Of a stretch of DNA of 64,000 nt, positions 9,031 through 18,566 are shown one piece after another. Source of the stretch: GCA-020345945 sp964596985 (GTDB lineage Archaea > Thermoproteota > Bathyarchaeia > RBG-16-48-13 > GCA-020345945); contig CAZQWG010000009.1 of the NCBI GenBank assembly GCA_964596985.1, forward strand, positions 41,589 through 105,588, read 5' to 3'. The position numbers were made by a program, and so were the translations under genes. The notes below the pieces were generated by a model. That model worked only from the letters and a program-made list of their open reading frames with translations. It had not been told where the DNA came from and did no database searches. Each line of letters opens with the position of its first letter. The first letter of the stretch is position 1.

Positions 9031-10389
9031 CTAGTATCCCACTAGAACTCGATTCTCTGATTTCATGAATTCTCGGAGCACTATTGTCGCATAACTTCCC
9101 CTCGGAAGACGGAAGTGGAATGTCACTTTCACCATATCCCTATTCAACGAGTCTCCACCGACCCCCAGCTCCGCAAAATCCTTGATCTTCATCGTTGCAG
9201 CCCTATAGCCCCCATAAGCTCTCAATTCGGGCATAGCCGACATCCGGAACGTTTCCTTCTCGATCATCTCTTCGTTGAGAACCTCCTTCTCGATCTCTCC
9301 TTGTCTGCCATCCGATAAGCAGGTATCAAAACCGATAATGGGCAAGGCAATCGCCATTCTTCCGAGCCTGATTCCATCGTTCACTGAGCGTGCATTCTTC
9401 CTATTCACCTCAACGGGTTCCCCTTTGAAGTTGCCTTGAGGGTTCAACTCCCAGACTTTATCTCCTGGCTCAGCCTGTACTAGGGGCAGTCCGTATCCAA
9501 CCCTTTCACTCAGGATTCGGTTGAACAGGTAGGCTTGGTATGCATGGATGAATAGGCGTCTGAGTCTCAGTGGTAGGCTTCTAATCGCATTTGCATAGCT
9601 ATCTGGTCGGTTGGAGAGATGGAGCAGCATCATGCGTTCATACTCAAGTCTTCTAGGAAAACTTCTGTAGGCTTTTCTGAAATCCATCGTTTCAAGCAGT
9701 TCTCTCCGAGCCTCGTTAAGACTCGTCTCCTTGATTACGCTCGGCTCCGTAAGATAAGTCATGACTGCCTGACGGTACTCTCCTCTCAGAAGACATCTTC
9801 CTACGATATGTGTTATGGATCGAATTGTCCCAAATCGCTGGTGACCAAAGAAATTCGGCACTCCTCCAGCCTTGAGGATCTCTGTCCGGACAGATTCTGC
9901 ACGTCTCCTTGCCTCTTCTTCTTGAAGATCGATGTCTCTAAGAGAGATTTTGAATTCATTCTGAGCAAGCATTCCTGATGTTATTGGACGGTTCGACCGA
10001 AGTACTGGGAATAATCTGATCCGGTTCGTTTGGAATTCTATAATCTCTGAGGGTCTCTTCCTTTGGATCGTAACGAACTGATACGTTAAGGCACGTGCAT
10101 CTTTGAGTCCGGCAAAATCGATTCTATCTTCATTGATCTCCAGCTTCTTTGCGATTCTTCTGACTGAGGTAAGGGTATCCAGCCCCCTCTTTTCAAGGAC
10201 ACAGATCAGAAATCCTCCGGTACCAGTCTTGTCAGACTCATACCGTTTCGGTTCGGCGACTACGTCGTCCACCAGGACCTCCTTTACTATGAAGTCCTCT
10301 GGTAGTTGCCTCAATCTTCCTCCCAGCCCTTTGGAAGTCGTGGAGAAGAAGCCGATACCCATTCCCTTTTCGGTTTCGGCTAGCGTCAT
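9031..10389 (-). CDS. truD: tRNA pseudouridine(13) synthase TruD
   Basis: About 452 residues. Shows the TruD catalytic segment FAGLKDARALTYQ, in which the Asp is the nucleophile, and the family motif PNFFGHQRFGT. The N-terminal LPEDFIVKEV is also typical. It converts U13 of tRNA to pseudouridine. The start is set at ATG 10389, 12 nt after the pth2 stop; a longer frame reaching 10524 would run inside pth2 and adds unconserved sequence. Likely co-transcribed with pth2. Confidence 0.94.
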   Translation of the reverse strand: MTLAETEKGMGIGFFSTTSKGLGGRLRQLPEDFIVKEVLVDDVVAEPKRYESDKTGTGGFLICVLEKRGLDTLTSVRRIAKKLEINEDRIDFAGLKDARALTYQFVTIQRKRPSEIIEFQTNRIRLFPVLRSNRPITSGMLAQNEFKISLRDIDLQEEEARRRAESVRTEILKAGGVPNFFGHQRFGTIRSITHIVGRCLLRGEYRQAVMTYLTEPSVIKETSLNEARRELLETMDFRKAYRSFPRRLEYERMMLLHLSNRPDSYANAIRSLPLRLRRLFIHAYQAYLFNRILSERVGYGLPLVQAEPGDKVWELNPQGNFKGEPVEVNRKNARSVNDGIRLGRMAIALPIIGFDTCLSDGRQGEIEKEVLNEEMIEKETFRMSAMPELRAYGGYRAATMKIKDFAELGVGGDSLNRDMVKVTFHFRLPRGSYATIVLREFMKSENRVLVGY

Positions 10390-10400
10390 TGGATCAGTCT

Positions 10401-10763
10401 CTAGAGAAGAGGTAGGTCTCCCGTTATCTCGTCTACTAAATCCTTGGGGGCAGGTCCTATTCCCAAGCATGTTGTTGTTCCCGGAGGGACCTCTGTGAGT
10501 CCTCTGTCCTCTACTAGAACCCAAGGCAGTCCCATTTGCCCCGCCTTCGTACTCAACCTCTTAAGGTCTTTAAATCCATCAATCCTGACGGCGACTTTGC
10601 ACTGTCCTTCTCTCAGCCATCTTTCCCACCATCCACTCTTATGCTTTCGTGCCTCCTCGGAGGAGAGGACTGCGGCGTGGGCGACTTGGACGGCGGTCTT
10701 TCCCCTGCTCATTCCTAGATCGGATCGCACGACTATAACCTGTTTGAAGTCGAACTCTGACAA
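10401..10763 (-). CDS. pth2: Peptidyl-tRNA hydrolase, type 2
   Basis: A 120-residue Pth2 that releases peptides from prematurely dropped peptidyl-tRNA. Diagnostic segments are VVRSDLGMSRGKTAVQVAHA near the N-terminus and LTEVPPGTTTCLGIGPAP near the C-terminus; the length is normal. Upstream of truD on the minus strand and divergent from the geranylgeranyl-reductase gene, with a 69-bp shared promoter region. Confidence 0.95.
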   Translation of the reverse strand: MSEFDFKQVIVVRSDLGMSRGKTAVQVAHAAVLSSEEARKHKSGWWERWLREGQCKVAVRIDGFKDLKRLSTKAGQMGLPWVLVEDRGLTEVPPGTTTCLGIGPAPKDLVDEITGDLPLL

Positions 10764-10832
10764 TACTCGGTGCTCCTGTTCGATCGTCTTATATGTAGAC
10801 GTTTGAAGTACATCAAAAAGGTTCTAGTTACC

Positions 10833-12029
10833 ATGACGCAACGTGAGAATTATGATGCCATCGTGATCGGGGGCGGTCCTGCAGGTCTGATCGCCGCAGG
10901 CGAGTTGGCTCGAAGGGGACCATCGGTACTTGTACTCGAAGAACATCCACAGATCGGTCTCCCTGACCATTGCGCTGGCCTAGTAAGCATAAGTGGACTG
11001 GAACGTATCGGTGTCAAGCCATCTACCAGATCAATACAAAACCTAGTTTCAGGTGCAAGGTTAGTGGCTCCGAACGGCACTGTTTTTGGGATCGGTGGTG
11101 GCGAAAACAAGGCGTACGTTCTGGACAGAAACCTATTCGACAAATCGTTGGCGATGGGTGCGATAGGAGCAGGTGCTGAAATAGAGTTAAGGTCAAGGGT
11201 GACAGAGGTTCGAAGGAAAAGTGACGGTTTTCACTGCAGGACGTCTTCTGGAAAAGGCTATCTCTGTAGGTTGCTCGTCGACTCAGAGGGGATTTCATGT
11301 CGAATACTCAAGACTCTAGGGCTCTCCTATCCTTCGCCGGACTGGGTTTTTCCCGCGGCTCAATTCGAGATCTCGGGGGATAAACTCGATACCGATCTGG
11401 TTGAGTTACACTTCGGTCGGAATGTGGCACCAGGCTTCTTCGCTTGGTCGATTCCAATCAGCGAGAAGTCGTCGAAGATCGGCCTTGCCGTGCAGGAGGG
11501 CAATCCGCTGGAGTTGCTCGAACGCTTCCGCGGAAGATGCTTTCCCTCCTCGCAGGTATTCTCAATCCGCCTTGGAAGCGTCTTTCTGGGGGACCCCAGC
11601 ACCAAGACTTTCGATGAGAATCTGCTCGTAGTTGGAGACGCCGCAGGCCAGACGAAACCCACGACCGGCGGTGGCGTGGTGGTCGGTGGTTTATGCGCGC
11701 AACTGGCAGGTCGTGTAGGGGCATCTGCCCTCCTTGAGGACGACCTTTCCGCGAAGAGGCTATCCCGTTATGAGAGGCAGTGGAAGAGTCTGCTCGGAAG
11801 CGAGCTGGCTAAGATGCGGGCGTTGAGACGCCTTTTCCCTCGGCTCTCCGACGACTCTCTGAACAGGCTGCTTGAATTTGCCTTAGGCTCCGATCTAAGA
11901 CGTATCGTAGAAGAGAAAGGCGACATGGACTTTCAAGGGGACGTAATCAACCATATCATACGCCAGCCGGGCGTCTACAAGCTCCTCCTGTCCGTCGGGG
12001 GGGATGTGATGGCATCCCTTTTCAAGTGA
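10833..12029 (+). CDS. Geranylgeranyl reductase-family FAD oxidoreductase
   Basis: A flavoprotein of about 398 residues. The N-terminal dinucleotide motif is IVIGGGPAGLIAAGELARRG, and a second FAD contact is LLVVGDAAGQTKPTTGGGV. The conserved HCAGLVS matches the geranylgeranyl reductase family, which saturates isoprenoid chains of archaeal lipids or quinones; the exact substrate is not readable. ATG 10833 is preferred over a frame that starts at 10770, because the N-terminal strand motif begins just after it. A TATA-like TTATATGT lies about 45 bp upstream. Confidence 0.86.
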   Translation: MTQRENYDAIVIGGGPAGLIAAGELARRGPSVLVLEEHPQIGLPDHCAGLVSISGLERIGVKPSTRSIQNLVSGARLVAPNGTVFGIGGGENKAYVLDRNLFDKSLAMGAIGAGAEIELRSRVTEVRRKSDGFHCRTSSGKGYLCRLLVDSEGISCRILKTLGLSYPSPDWVFPAAQFEISGDKLDTDLVELHFGRNVAPGFFAWSIPISEKSSKIGLAVQEGNPLELLERFRGRCFPSSQVFSIRLGSVFLGDPSTKTFDENLLVVGDAAGQTKPTTGGGVVVGGLCAQLAGRVGASALLEDDLSAKRLSRYERQWKSLLGSELAKMRALRRLFPRLSDDSLNRLLEFALGSDLRRIVEEKGDMDFQGDVINHIIRQPGVYKLLLSVGGDVMASLFK

Positions 12030-12128
12030 TCCTTCGAGCGAAAGGCAACCCATATATAATTCCGCGCTGGCTATTCGATCTTACCTTTTCCACGGTGTAA
12101 CGGTTTGAGCGAGATTCGGGAGCTGAAG

Positions 12129-12290
12129 ATGTCATCCTGCAACGGGTGCAACCGTGTAATTGCACCTGGAGAGAACGCCGTAAAATTCCCCTGTCCGAAC
12201 TGTTCTGGAACCACAATCTGGCGTTGTGAGAAGTGTCGCCAATTCGGGCGTTCGTATAAGTGTCCGAAATGCGGTTTTCTTGGTCCGTAG
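12129..12290 (+). CDS. Small two-zinc-finger protein (HVO_2753-like)
   Basis: A 53-residue protein with four paired Cys motifs (CNGC, CPNC, CEKC, CPKC), giving two zinc fingers. The family is widespread in archaea and commonly sits directly before EF-1 beta, as here (15-nt gap). The molecular function is not established to my knowledge; RNA or ribosome association is a guess. ATG 12129 with GGGAGCTG upstream is preferred to an in-frame TTG at 12105. Confidence 0.85.
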   Translation: MSSCNGCNRVIAPGENAVKFPCPNCSGTTIWRCEKCRQFGRSYKCPKCGFLGP

Positions 12291-12305
12291 AGGCTTGGTG
12301 ATCGT

Positions 12306-12575
12306 ATGGCAAACATCGTCGCAACTTTGAAGATCCTGCCTGAGGGGATAGATATCCCGATTGAGACGTTGAGAGAGAGAATCGAAGGGAGTCTTCCCGA
12401 GAATGTCGCCGTACACAAGTTCGAAGAAGAGCCGATTGCTTTCGGATTGGTAGCGACTATCGTTCACTTGGTGATCCCTGAGGATTTTCCGGGTGGGCTT
12501 GAATCCATTGAGAAGGCTATAAACGGTATCCAGGGAGTAAGGCAAATCGACACAATCATGGTGAGAAGAGTTTAA
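12306..12575 (+). CDS. ef1b: Translation elongation factor 1-beta (aEF1B)
   Basis: An 89-residue guanine-nucleotide exchange factor for aEF1A. Typical features: VATLKILPEGIDIPIE at the N-terminus, HKFEEEPIAFGL in the middle, and a final beta strand with DTIMVRRV. Full length for the archaeal family. Forms a two-gene unit with the preceding zinc-finger protein. Confidence 0.95.
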   Translation: MANIVATLKILPEGIDIPIETLRERIEGSLPENVAVHKFEEEPIAFGLVATIVHLVIPEDFPGGLESIEKAINGIQGVRQIDTIMVRRV

Positions 12576-12714
12576 ATCAGGCGTACCTGCTTCCATTTCA
12601 AACGAGAATTGCAGTGTGAAAGAGATTCTGATCCCTCAACCCGTCGAAGGCTGATCTTTATCTTTCCTCTGCTCGGTGGGCTCACGAAACATGTCGTTGT
12701 GAGGTTCTACGGAT

Positions 12715-14901
12715 TTGAATGACAGTAGAGAAGTCCAACTCAAAGTTTCAGAAGCTAGACAGCGCGATGTTGGTCGCGGTAAGGCACGAATAGACAGTCA
12801 AGGCATGGAGGTTCTAAGCATCTCCGCAGGGGATGCAATAGAACTTCGGGGTAAACGGATGACTGCGGCAGTAGCTTGGCCTGCCTATCCAGAAGACCAA
12901 GGACTCGGAATAATCAGGATGGATGGTCTCATCAGAAAGAATGCGGGGGTAGCGTTGAACGAGTATGTACTCGTGAAGAAGGCTGAAGTAAAACAGGCTC
13001 AAAACGTCATTCTCGCCCCAATCGATATGCGATTGAACGTGGATAGCGACTTCACAAATTTCGTGAAGAGTAGGCTCATGGAGATTCCTCTCGTGGAAGG
13101 CGATACCGTTTTTCTGACAATACTGGGCAGTGCAATCCCCCTAACGGTAGTTCGCCTGAGACCTCACGGGGTCACAAAGATCACGGAGTCAACGGTTCTT
13201 CAAGTGATGAGTGAACCGTCTCCGGAGAAGAAGGGGATATCGAAAGTCACCTACGAAGACATCGGTGGGCTTCACGAAGAGATGCAGCGGGTCCGCGAGA
13301 TGGTGGAGCTCCCCCTCAGACACCCCGAGCTGTTTCAGAGGCTTGGGATAGAACCCCCGAAAGGGGTTCTGCTCCTTGGGCCTCCTGGATGCGGCAAGAC
13401 CCTCTTGGCCAAGGCTGTCGCAAACGAGTCGGACGCCAACTTCTTCTCGATAAATGGTCCGGAGATCATGAGCAAGTTCTATGGGGAGTCGGAGGCTCGT
13501 CTGCGGGAGATCTTCCAGAAGGCTCAGGAGAATGCGCCTGGCATAATATTTATCGACGAACTTGACGCGATCGCCCCGAAAAGAGAGGAGGTAACTGGAG
13601 AGGTTGAACGAAGAGTAGTGGCTCAGCTCTTGGCGGTTATGGATGGGCTTGAGGGGAGAGGAAACGTTATCGTCATCGGAGCGACAAACGTTCCTGGAAT
13701 GCTGGACCCGGCTCTTCGAAGACCCGGCAGATTCGACAGAGAAGTAGAAATCGGGGTCCCCGACAAGGAGGGTAGATCCGAGATAATCCAGATACACACA
13801 AGAGGAATGCCCCTGTCCGAGGATGTTGATTTGGCGATGCTATCACAGATAAGTCATGGATACACCGGTGCCGATCTTGCATCGCTGTGCAGAGAAGCAG
13901 CCATGAAGGCCCTTCGGAGATACCTCCCCGAGATCAATCTTGAAGAAGAGAGGATTCCTCCTGAGATCCTTGAGAAGATGGAAGTCAGGATGACGGATTT
14001 CTCGGATGCGTACAGGGAGATCACGCCAACCGCTATGAGAGAAGTCTACATCGAAGTCCCAACCGTTCGTTGGGAAGATGTCGGTGGACTAGCAAAAGTG
14101 AAACAACAACTGAGGGAAGCGGTAGAATGGCCGCTGAATAACAAAGGAGACTTCAAGAAGATGGGAATATCCCCCCCGCGGGGAGTGCTTCTCTTCGGTC
14201 CACCCGGTTGTGGCAAGACCCTCCTCGGTAGGGCGGTGGCGACAGAGAGCGAAGCCAACTTCATATCGATAAAGGGTCCCGAGATCTTCAGCAAATGGGT
14301 TGGCGAGTCGGAGAAGGGTATACGTGAGGTTTTCCGAAAGGCTAGAACGGCGGCTCCTGCTGTCATCTTCCTCGATGAGATAGACGCCATGGTTCCTCGC
14401 CGAGGATTGGGGTATGGCGATTCGGGAGTGAGCGAACGGGTCATCAGTCAACTGCTCACAGAGATGGATGGGATTGTATCCCTCCAGAATGTTGTCGTTA
14501 TTGGTGCAACAAATCGACCTGACATACTGGACCCAGCCCTACTACGGCCTGGAAGATTCGATCGTCTGATCTACGTGCCAGCTCCAGATGAAGAATCTAG
14601 GCTGCGAATCTTTGAGATCTACACAAAGGAAATGCCCTTGTCCGGCGACGTCGATCTGGAGGCCCTGTCAATAGATGCTAAGGGATATTCCGGGGCTGAT
14701 CTAGAAGCCCTATGCAGAGAGGCCGGCATGATGGCACTTCGGAAAGATCGTAAGACGGAGAAGGTTACATACGAAGACTTCAAGGACGCTATGGAGGAGA
14801 TTCCCCCCTCGCTGACTGCAAATATGGAGTCATGGTACCAATCAAGTGTACGCCGAGTCCGTAGGATTGAAAAATCTACTGCCCCAACACCTGTAGCATA
14901 G
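12715..14901 (+). CDS. cdc48: CDC48/VCP-type AAA+ ATPase
   Basis: A 728-residue double-AAA unfoldase. The N-domain covers about 1-180 (double-psi barrel, then a second lobe). D1 has Walker A GPPGCGKT near 221-228 and Walker B IIFIDELDAIAP; D2 has a second GPPGCGKT near 495-502 and VIFLDEIDAM. Arg fingers appear in LRRPGRFDR and LLRPGRFDR. The C-terminus (STAPTPVA) lacks the HbYX motif some archaeal ATPases use to dock on the proteasome. TTG start; 138 bp separate it from EF-1B. Confidence 0.96.
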   Translation: MNDSREVQLKVSEARQRDVGRGKARIDSQGMEVLSISAGDAIELRGKRMTAAVAWPAYPEDQGLGIIRMDGLIRKNAGVALNEYVLVKKAEVKQAQNVILAPIDMRLNVDSDFTNFVKSRLMEIPLVEGDTVFLTILGSAIPLTVVRLRPHGVTKITESTVLQVMSEPSPEKKGISKVTYEDIGGLHEEMQRVREMVELPLRHPELFQRLGIEPPKGVLLLGPPGCGKTLLAKAVANESDANFFSINGPEIMSKFYGESEARLREIFQKAQENAPGIIFIDELDAIAPKREEVTGEVERRVVAQLLAVMDGLEGRGNVIVIGATNVPGMLDPALRRPGRFDREVEIGVPDKEGRSEIIQIHTRGMPLSEDVDLAMLSQISHGYTGADLASLCREAAMKALRRYLPEINLEEERIPPEILEKMEVRMTDFSDAYREITPTAMREVYIEVPTVRWEDVGGLAKVKQQLREAVEWPLNNKGDFKKMGISPPRGVLLFGPPGCGKTLLGRAVATESEANFISIKGPEIFSKWVGESEKGIREVFRKARTAAPAVIFLDEIDAMVPRRGLGYGDSGVSERVISQLLTEMDGIVSLQNVVVIGATNRPDILDPALLRPGRFDRLIYVPAPDEESRLRIFEIYTKEMPLSGDVDLEALSIDAKGYSGADLEALCREAGMMALRKDRKTEKVTYEDFKDAMEEIPPSLTANMESWYQSSVRRVRRIEKSTAPTPVA

Positions 14902-14926
14902 AAGCATTGCTTTGAGTCGGTCCCAG

Positions 14927-15169
14927 ATGTCAAGATTCCTAGAAGCCAAGCCGTTGCATACGTTATTGATTGAAACGCTCGAATCTCGCAAAGGCTCTCT
15001 GACCGATACCCAGCTTCTCAAGGAGCTGAAGAAACTGAACGGCGACCTCAACGACCGGCGGCTCAACAAAGTATTGATTAGACTGGAACTAGAAGGTCTA
15101 ATCCACGTTTACACCTTGACGAAGAATCGGCGAAGGATCGAGCTTGTTCCCCGACAAGAAAAGCGGTAG
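14927..15169 (+). CDS. Small winged-helix-like protein
   Basis: About 80 residues, basic, with a predicted helix-turn-helix arrangement (LLKELKKLNGDLNDRRLNKVLIRLELEGLIHV) followed by a beta-wing-like RRRIELVPR. I recognise the fold type but not a named family. It starts 25 nt after cdc48 and precedes fen1, so it may be co-transcribed with either. ATG 14927 is chosen; TTG 14912 is also possible. Regulatory DNA binding is inferred only. Confidence 0.6.
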   Translation: MSRFLEAKPLHTLLIETLESRKGSLTDTQLLKELKKLNGDLNDRRLNKVLIRLELEGLIHVYTLTKNRRRIELVPRQEKR

Positions 15170-15269
15170 CCTTGTTCTGTCTCGCTTCAATTCTTCCTCC
15201 AATGTGGCTGAGGCTTTGAAAAGTTCAAATCCGTCTTTCCCACTTCTACGGCATGAGGGATGAAGGCGA

Positions 15270-16304
15270 TTGGGGGTCGATCTTAGACCGATAGTTACCA
15301 AACATGCGGTTCGTCTTACCGATCTTAAGGGGAAGGCTTTGGCGGTGGACGCCTACAACTCCCTCTACCAATTCCTAGCGATTATTCGAGGCGGCTCCGG
15401 TAGACCCCTTAGAGACAGGAAAGGTAGGACGACAAGTCACCTAAGCGGGCTCTTCTATCGTACAGCAAACCTGTTGAGGATAGGAATCAAACCTGTATAC
15501 GTCTTCGACGGCAAACCACCGGTTCTGAAGAAACCTGTCGTGATGGGGAGGATGGAAGCCCGGAGGGCTGCTAAGAGGAGATATGAGGAAGCATTGAAGG
15601 TCGGGGACCAAGAGAAGGCAAGACTGTATGGTCAGGCGAGTATTCGTCTCAAAGACTGGATGTTGGTGTCGTCCAAGGAACTGCTTAGGTTGATGGGTGT
15701 TCCTACGATACAAGCGCCTTCTGAAGGCGAGGCCCAGGCGGCCTACATGACGAAGCAAGGAGACGTCTGGGCGTCGGCAAGTCAGGACTACGATTCCCTC
15801 CTTTTCGGTGCAACTCGTCTAATCAGGAACGTGACGATGAGCGGCCGCCGCAAGCTTCCCCGAAAGAACGTCTACATCCAAATCAGTCCCGAGCTGATAG
15901 ACCTCCCGGTATTGTTGCGAACGTTGGGTATCACGCAGGAGCAACTTATAGAGCTGGGGATACTCGTGGGTACCGACTACAACCCTGGTGGCGTGGAGGG
16001 CTTCGGCTCTAAATCCGCATTGAAACTCATCAAGAAACACGGAGATGGTAAATCTGTGTTGGCAACCGTCGATTCCAGCAGGTTCGATTTCATGTTTGAC
16101 GAAGTCAAATCCTTGTTCACGCATCCTAAGGTTCGTTCCGACTACTCCCTGAACTGGGACCTCCCTGATGTTGATGGGGTGATAAGCCTCCTTTGCGGAG
16201 AACACGACTTCTCTGAAGATCGAGTCAGAAAGACCTTGACAGAGGTCTCCTCCGGTATAGGGATTATCGCCAAGGATTCTACTTTAGATGGCTGGCTCTC
16301 TTAG
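15270..16304 (+). CDS. fen: Flap endonuclease 1
   Basis: A 344-residue structure-specific nuclease for Okazaki-fragment and repair flaps. The N-terminal GVDLRPIV and acidic metal sites VDAYNSLYQ, YVFDGKPP, APSEGEAQAAY, SQDYDSLLFG and GTDYNPGG are present; the helix-hairpin-helix follows. The C-terminal PCNA-binding peptide reads DSTLDGWLS, with neither the usual leading Gln nor the second aromatic, so binding may be weak. Initiation is TTG. Its stop directly abuts the convergent pcm stop. Confidence 0.95.
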   Translation: MGVDLRPIVTKHAVRLTDLKGKALAVDAYNSLYQFLAIIRGGSGRPLRDRKGRTTSHLSGLFYRTANLLRIGIKPVYVFDGKPPVLKKPVVMGRMEARRAAKRRYEEALKVGDQEKARLYGQASIRLKDWMLVSSKELLRLMGVPTIQAPSEGEAQAAYMTKQGDVWASASQDYDSLLFGATRLIRNVTMSGRRKLPRKNVYIQISPELIDLPVLLRTLGITQEQLIELGILVGTDYNPGGVEGFGSKSALKLIKKHGDGKSVLATVDSSRFDFMFDEVKSLFTHPKVRSDYSLNWDLPDVDGVISLLCGEHDFSEDRVRKTLTEVSSGIGIIAKDSTLDGWLS

Positions 16305-17006
16305 TCAAGGTTTAAACCCGTACTTCCCTTTCATCGGGACAAACGCGACCCCTCCAAGTCTTTTGGTCGCAATCTCCCCGGTCCTCTTCTTCTCGATCTT
16401 CAGCAATTCCTGGAAGAAGCCTGTCTCTCCGACTGGTGTGATGAGTATTCCGTTCAGTTTCAACTGGTCTATCAGAGGCGTCGGTACGCTAGGAGGGGCT
16501 GCTGTGGCGTATATCCTGTCAAACGGGGCTTCTTCTATGTAGCCTTGAGATCCATCCGCTTCTACCACTTCGACCCGATCTGCGAACCCGGTTCTCTCGA
16601 GGTTGTTCTCAGCGAAGGATATCAGCTCCTTGACTATCTCCAAGGAGAAAAGCTGACTTCTCAAACCGCCTTCTCGGGTAGAGATCGTCTCAGCCGTCAC
16701 TGCGGCGTGGTAGCCGCTTCCCGTACCTATCTCCAGTATCTTCTGTCCAGGTTTCAAGTCGAGTTCTTGACACATTATCGCAACCATGTGCGGGGCTGAT
16801 ATGGTCTGTCCGTATCCTAGGTGCAGGGGTGTATCGACGTATGCCTGCTCTCTTAGACTCCTTGGGACGAACTCCTCGCGTGGAACAGTAAGCATTGCCT
16901 CTGCCACTCTCTTGTCTCGGAGGACCCCTGAGGAGACCAGCCTCTGAACCAGGATCTTCCTTTTCTCTTCGTAACCCGTCTTGAAGCTCATGGGTTTAGA
17001 AACCAC
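16305..17006 (-). CDS. pcm: Protein-L-isoaspartate O-methyltransferase
   Basis: A 233-residue SAM-dependent repair enzyme for isoaspartyl damage in proteins. Shows the substrate segment LGYGQTISAPHMVA and SAM motif I ILEIGTGSGYHAAVTA, then EVVEADGSQGY and DRIYATAAPPSVP. Length is typical. It converges with fen1 and has its own promoter region toward 17007-17064, shared with DUF371. Confidence 0.95.
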   Translation of the reverse strand: MVSKPMSFKTGYEEKRKILVQRLVSSGVLRDKRVAEAMLTVPREEFVPRSLREQAYVDTPLHLGYGQTISAPHMVAIMCQELDLKPGQKILEIGTGSGYHAAVTAETISTREGGLRSQLFSLEIVKELISFAENNLERTGFADRVEVVEADGSQGYIEEAPFDRIYATAAPPSVPTPLIDQLKLNGILITPVGETGFFQELLKIEKKRTGEIATKRLGGVAFVPMKGKYGFKP

Positions 17007-17064
17007 GACAATGTTTTCTCCTTACTATGGTATAAAGAGTAGTCACCCGAGGGGGTAACGCGAG

Positions 17065-17487
17065 ATGATGGTCGATTTCTTTGCTTGGGGTCACAAGAAT
17101 ATACTCGCACTTCACTCCTCCACTCTTGAGATTACCAAAAGCATGCTCTTGACTGAGAGAGGGACATGTGTTGTGGGTGTCGGGGCGACGATGGCTCTTT
17201 CTGAGTTGAACGAGGAGGTTAGGGCAATGGCAAAGGATCGGAGGAGTAAAATCACTCTCACTATGTCTGTAGGCGAATTGGAAGAGAGCGTAACGGGGTA
17301 CGGTGATCCCCGGATAACCCTACAGCATCCCACAGATATTGTTGTAAGAAAAAGCCAGTACGTCTGCGACCGTACGTTGTGTGTGAAGGCGGATAAAGCA
17401 GCTTGCGACCTCTCCCGTAAAATGATACACCTACTAAGCAATCCCGATCAGAAAATGGTCGTGAAGCTGTCTGTGGAAAAATGCTAG
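17065..17487 (+). CDS. DUF371 family protein
   Basis: A 140-residue protein of the archaeal DUF371 family. Recognisable segments are GHKNILALHSSTLEITK, LTERGTCVVGVGAT and the GYGDPRITL stretch. The function is not known to me. Two adjacent ATGs (17065 and 17068) could start it. Its 3' end overlaps the convergent trm5 gene by 4 nt. No signal peptide or membrane segment. Confidence 0.83.
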   Translation: MMVDFFAWGHKNILALHSSTLEITKSMLLTERGTCVVGVGATMALSELNEEVRAMAKDRRSKITLTMSVGELEESVTGYGDPRITLQHPTDIVVRKSQYVCDRTLCVKADKAACDLSRKMIHLLSNPDQKMVVKLSVEKC

Positions 17488-18566
17488 TCGACACGAGCAT
17501 CTACCCCGATCTGCCACTCTCTGGGTGCTGTCGCCGTGACCCTCCGAATCGCCGTGACCTCTTCAACCCTCCTCCCTGCCTCTTCGACTCCTCTTCTGAA
17601 GGTTCGCTCCGCCGCTTCCAAGGCACTGCTCCCTTCGGCGAATTGGTAGTAGTGGATGGTCCCTCCTTGACTCTTCAACGCCTTGCATGCAGTGCCGAGA
17701 TATTCCGCCGAGCTGCCGGGCAGGTTCATCAACACCCGGTCGATCTTGCCCTCAAACCTCTGCTGGACGATTTTCTCTACGTCGCCTTCGATGGCGACTA
17801 CCCTGTCCTTCACTCGGTTCTCCTCGATATTCCTGTTGAGATACTCTACGGCTGCCGGGTTGATGTCGACTGCAAATATCTTGATCGTTCCGCTCCTCTT
17901 CGCCATCTGAATTGAAAATGGACCCACACCTGCAAACATGTCTAGGATCGTCTCCCTCTCACCAACCAAATTGGAGACGCGGCGCCGTTCATACGCTAAT
18001 CTCGGGTTGAAGTAAACCTTGGCTAGGTCTACGTGGAAAGTACACCCGTATTCTCGGTGAACGGTAACCGTCCTACCTTCTCCCGCTATTATCTCGAATT
18101 TTCTTGTTCTATGAGTCCCGCGTACACCGCTAGCTTTCTTGAGCACGGTTTTCAGGCTTGGATTCGCCGTGAGGATGGCTTTCCCAATCTGTTCATCATA
18201 GCTAGAGAGTCCATTAGAGATCTCAATGATCGCTATGTCTCCCACGGTCGGCATGGATCTCGGTATTCCTCCCAGAAGCTCGGGAGGAACCACCCCCTCT
18301 AAGACCTGTCTTACCGTCGGCCTCCGTCTGGAGTCCGGCTCGAACCATTCTTCCATAAGCTTGAAGGTCCTCAGCTCACTCCTGAGATGCCGAGCCTCGT
18401 TCCGAGTAGGCTCTCTGACCAACGGGAGGAGGATCTCTCCTTCTCTTCTCGAGATCTTGTAGTCCCTGTCAAGAATCTCGAGTCTCTTGGAAGCCAGTAA
18501 CGCTTTTTCCCCCATCCTCTCCGGTACAGACAGGCAATACCTCCTCCTGTGTTCGCCTTCTTTCAT
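17484..18566 (-). CDS. trm5: tRNA (guanine(37)-N1)-methyltransferase Trm5
   Basis: A 360-residue class I SAM methyltransferase of the Trm5/TYW2 family, which makes m1G37. The N-terminal domains are followed by the catalytic fold with YFNPRLAYERRRVS, SAM motif ILDMFAGVGPFSI, the AVDINPAAVEYL loop and the motif MNLPGSSAEYL. m1G37 protects the reading frame and, in tRNA-Phe, is the first step to wyosine; Taw1 for the next step is at 27.0-28.0 kb. Convergent with DUF371. Confidence 0.9.
   Translation of the reverse strand: MKEGEHRRRYCLSVPERMGEKALLASKRLEILDRDYKISRREGEILLPLVREPTRNEARHLRSELRTFKLMEEWFEPDSRRRPTVRQVLEGVVPPELLGGIPRSMPTVGDIAIIEISNGLSSYDEQIGKAILTANPSLKTVLKKASGVRGTHRTRKFEIIAGEGRTVTVHREYGCTFHVDLAKVYFNPRLAYERRRVSNLVGERETILDMFAGVGPFSIQMAKRSGTIKIFAVDINPAAVEYLNRNIEENRVKDRVVAIEGDVEKIVQQRFEGKIDRVLMNLPGSSAEYLGTACKALKSQGGTIHYYQFAEGSSALEAAERTFRRGVEEAGRRVEEVTAIRRVTATAPREWQIGVDARVD

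Noticed and set aside
12576..12714. C/D box sRNA before cdc48
   Set aside because: CTGA-like strings occur but no paired C (RTGATGA) and D boxes at the right spacing.
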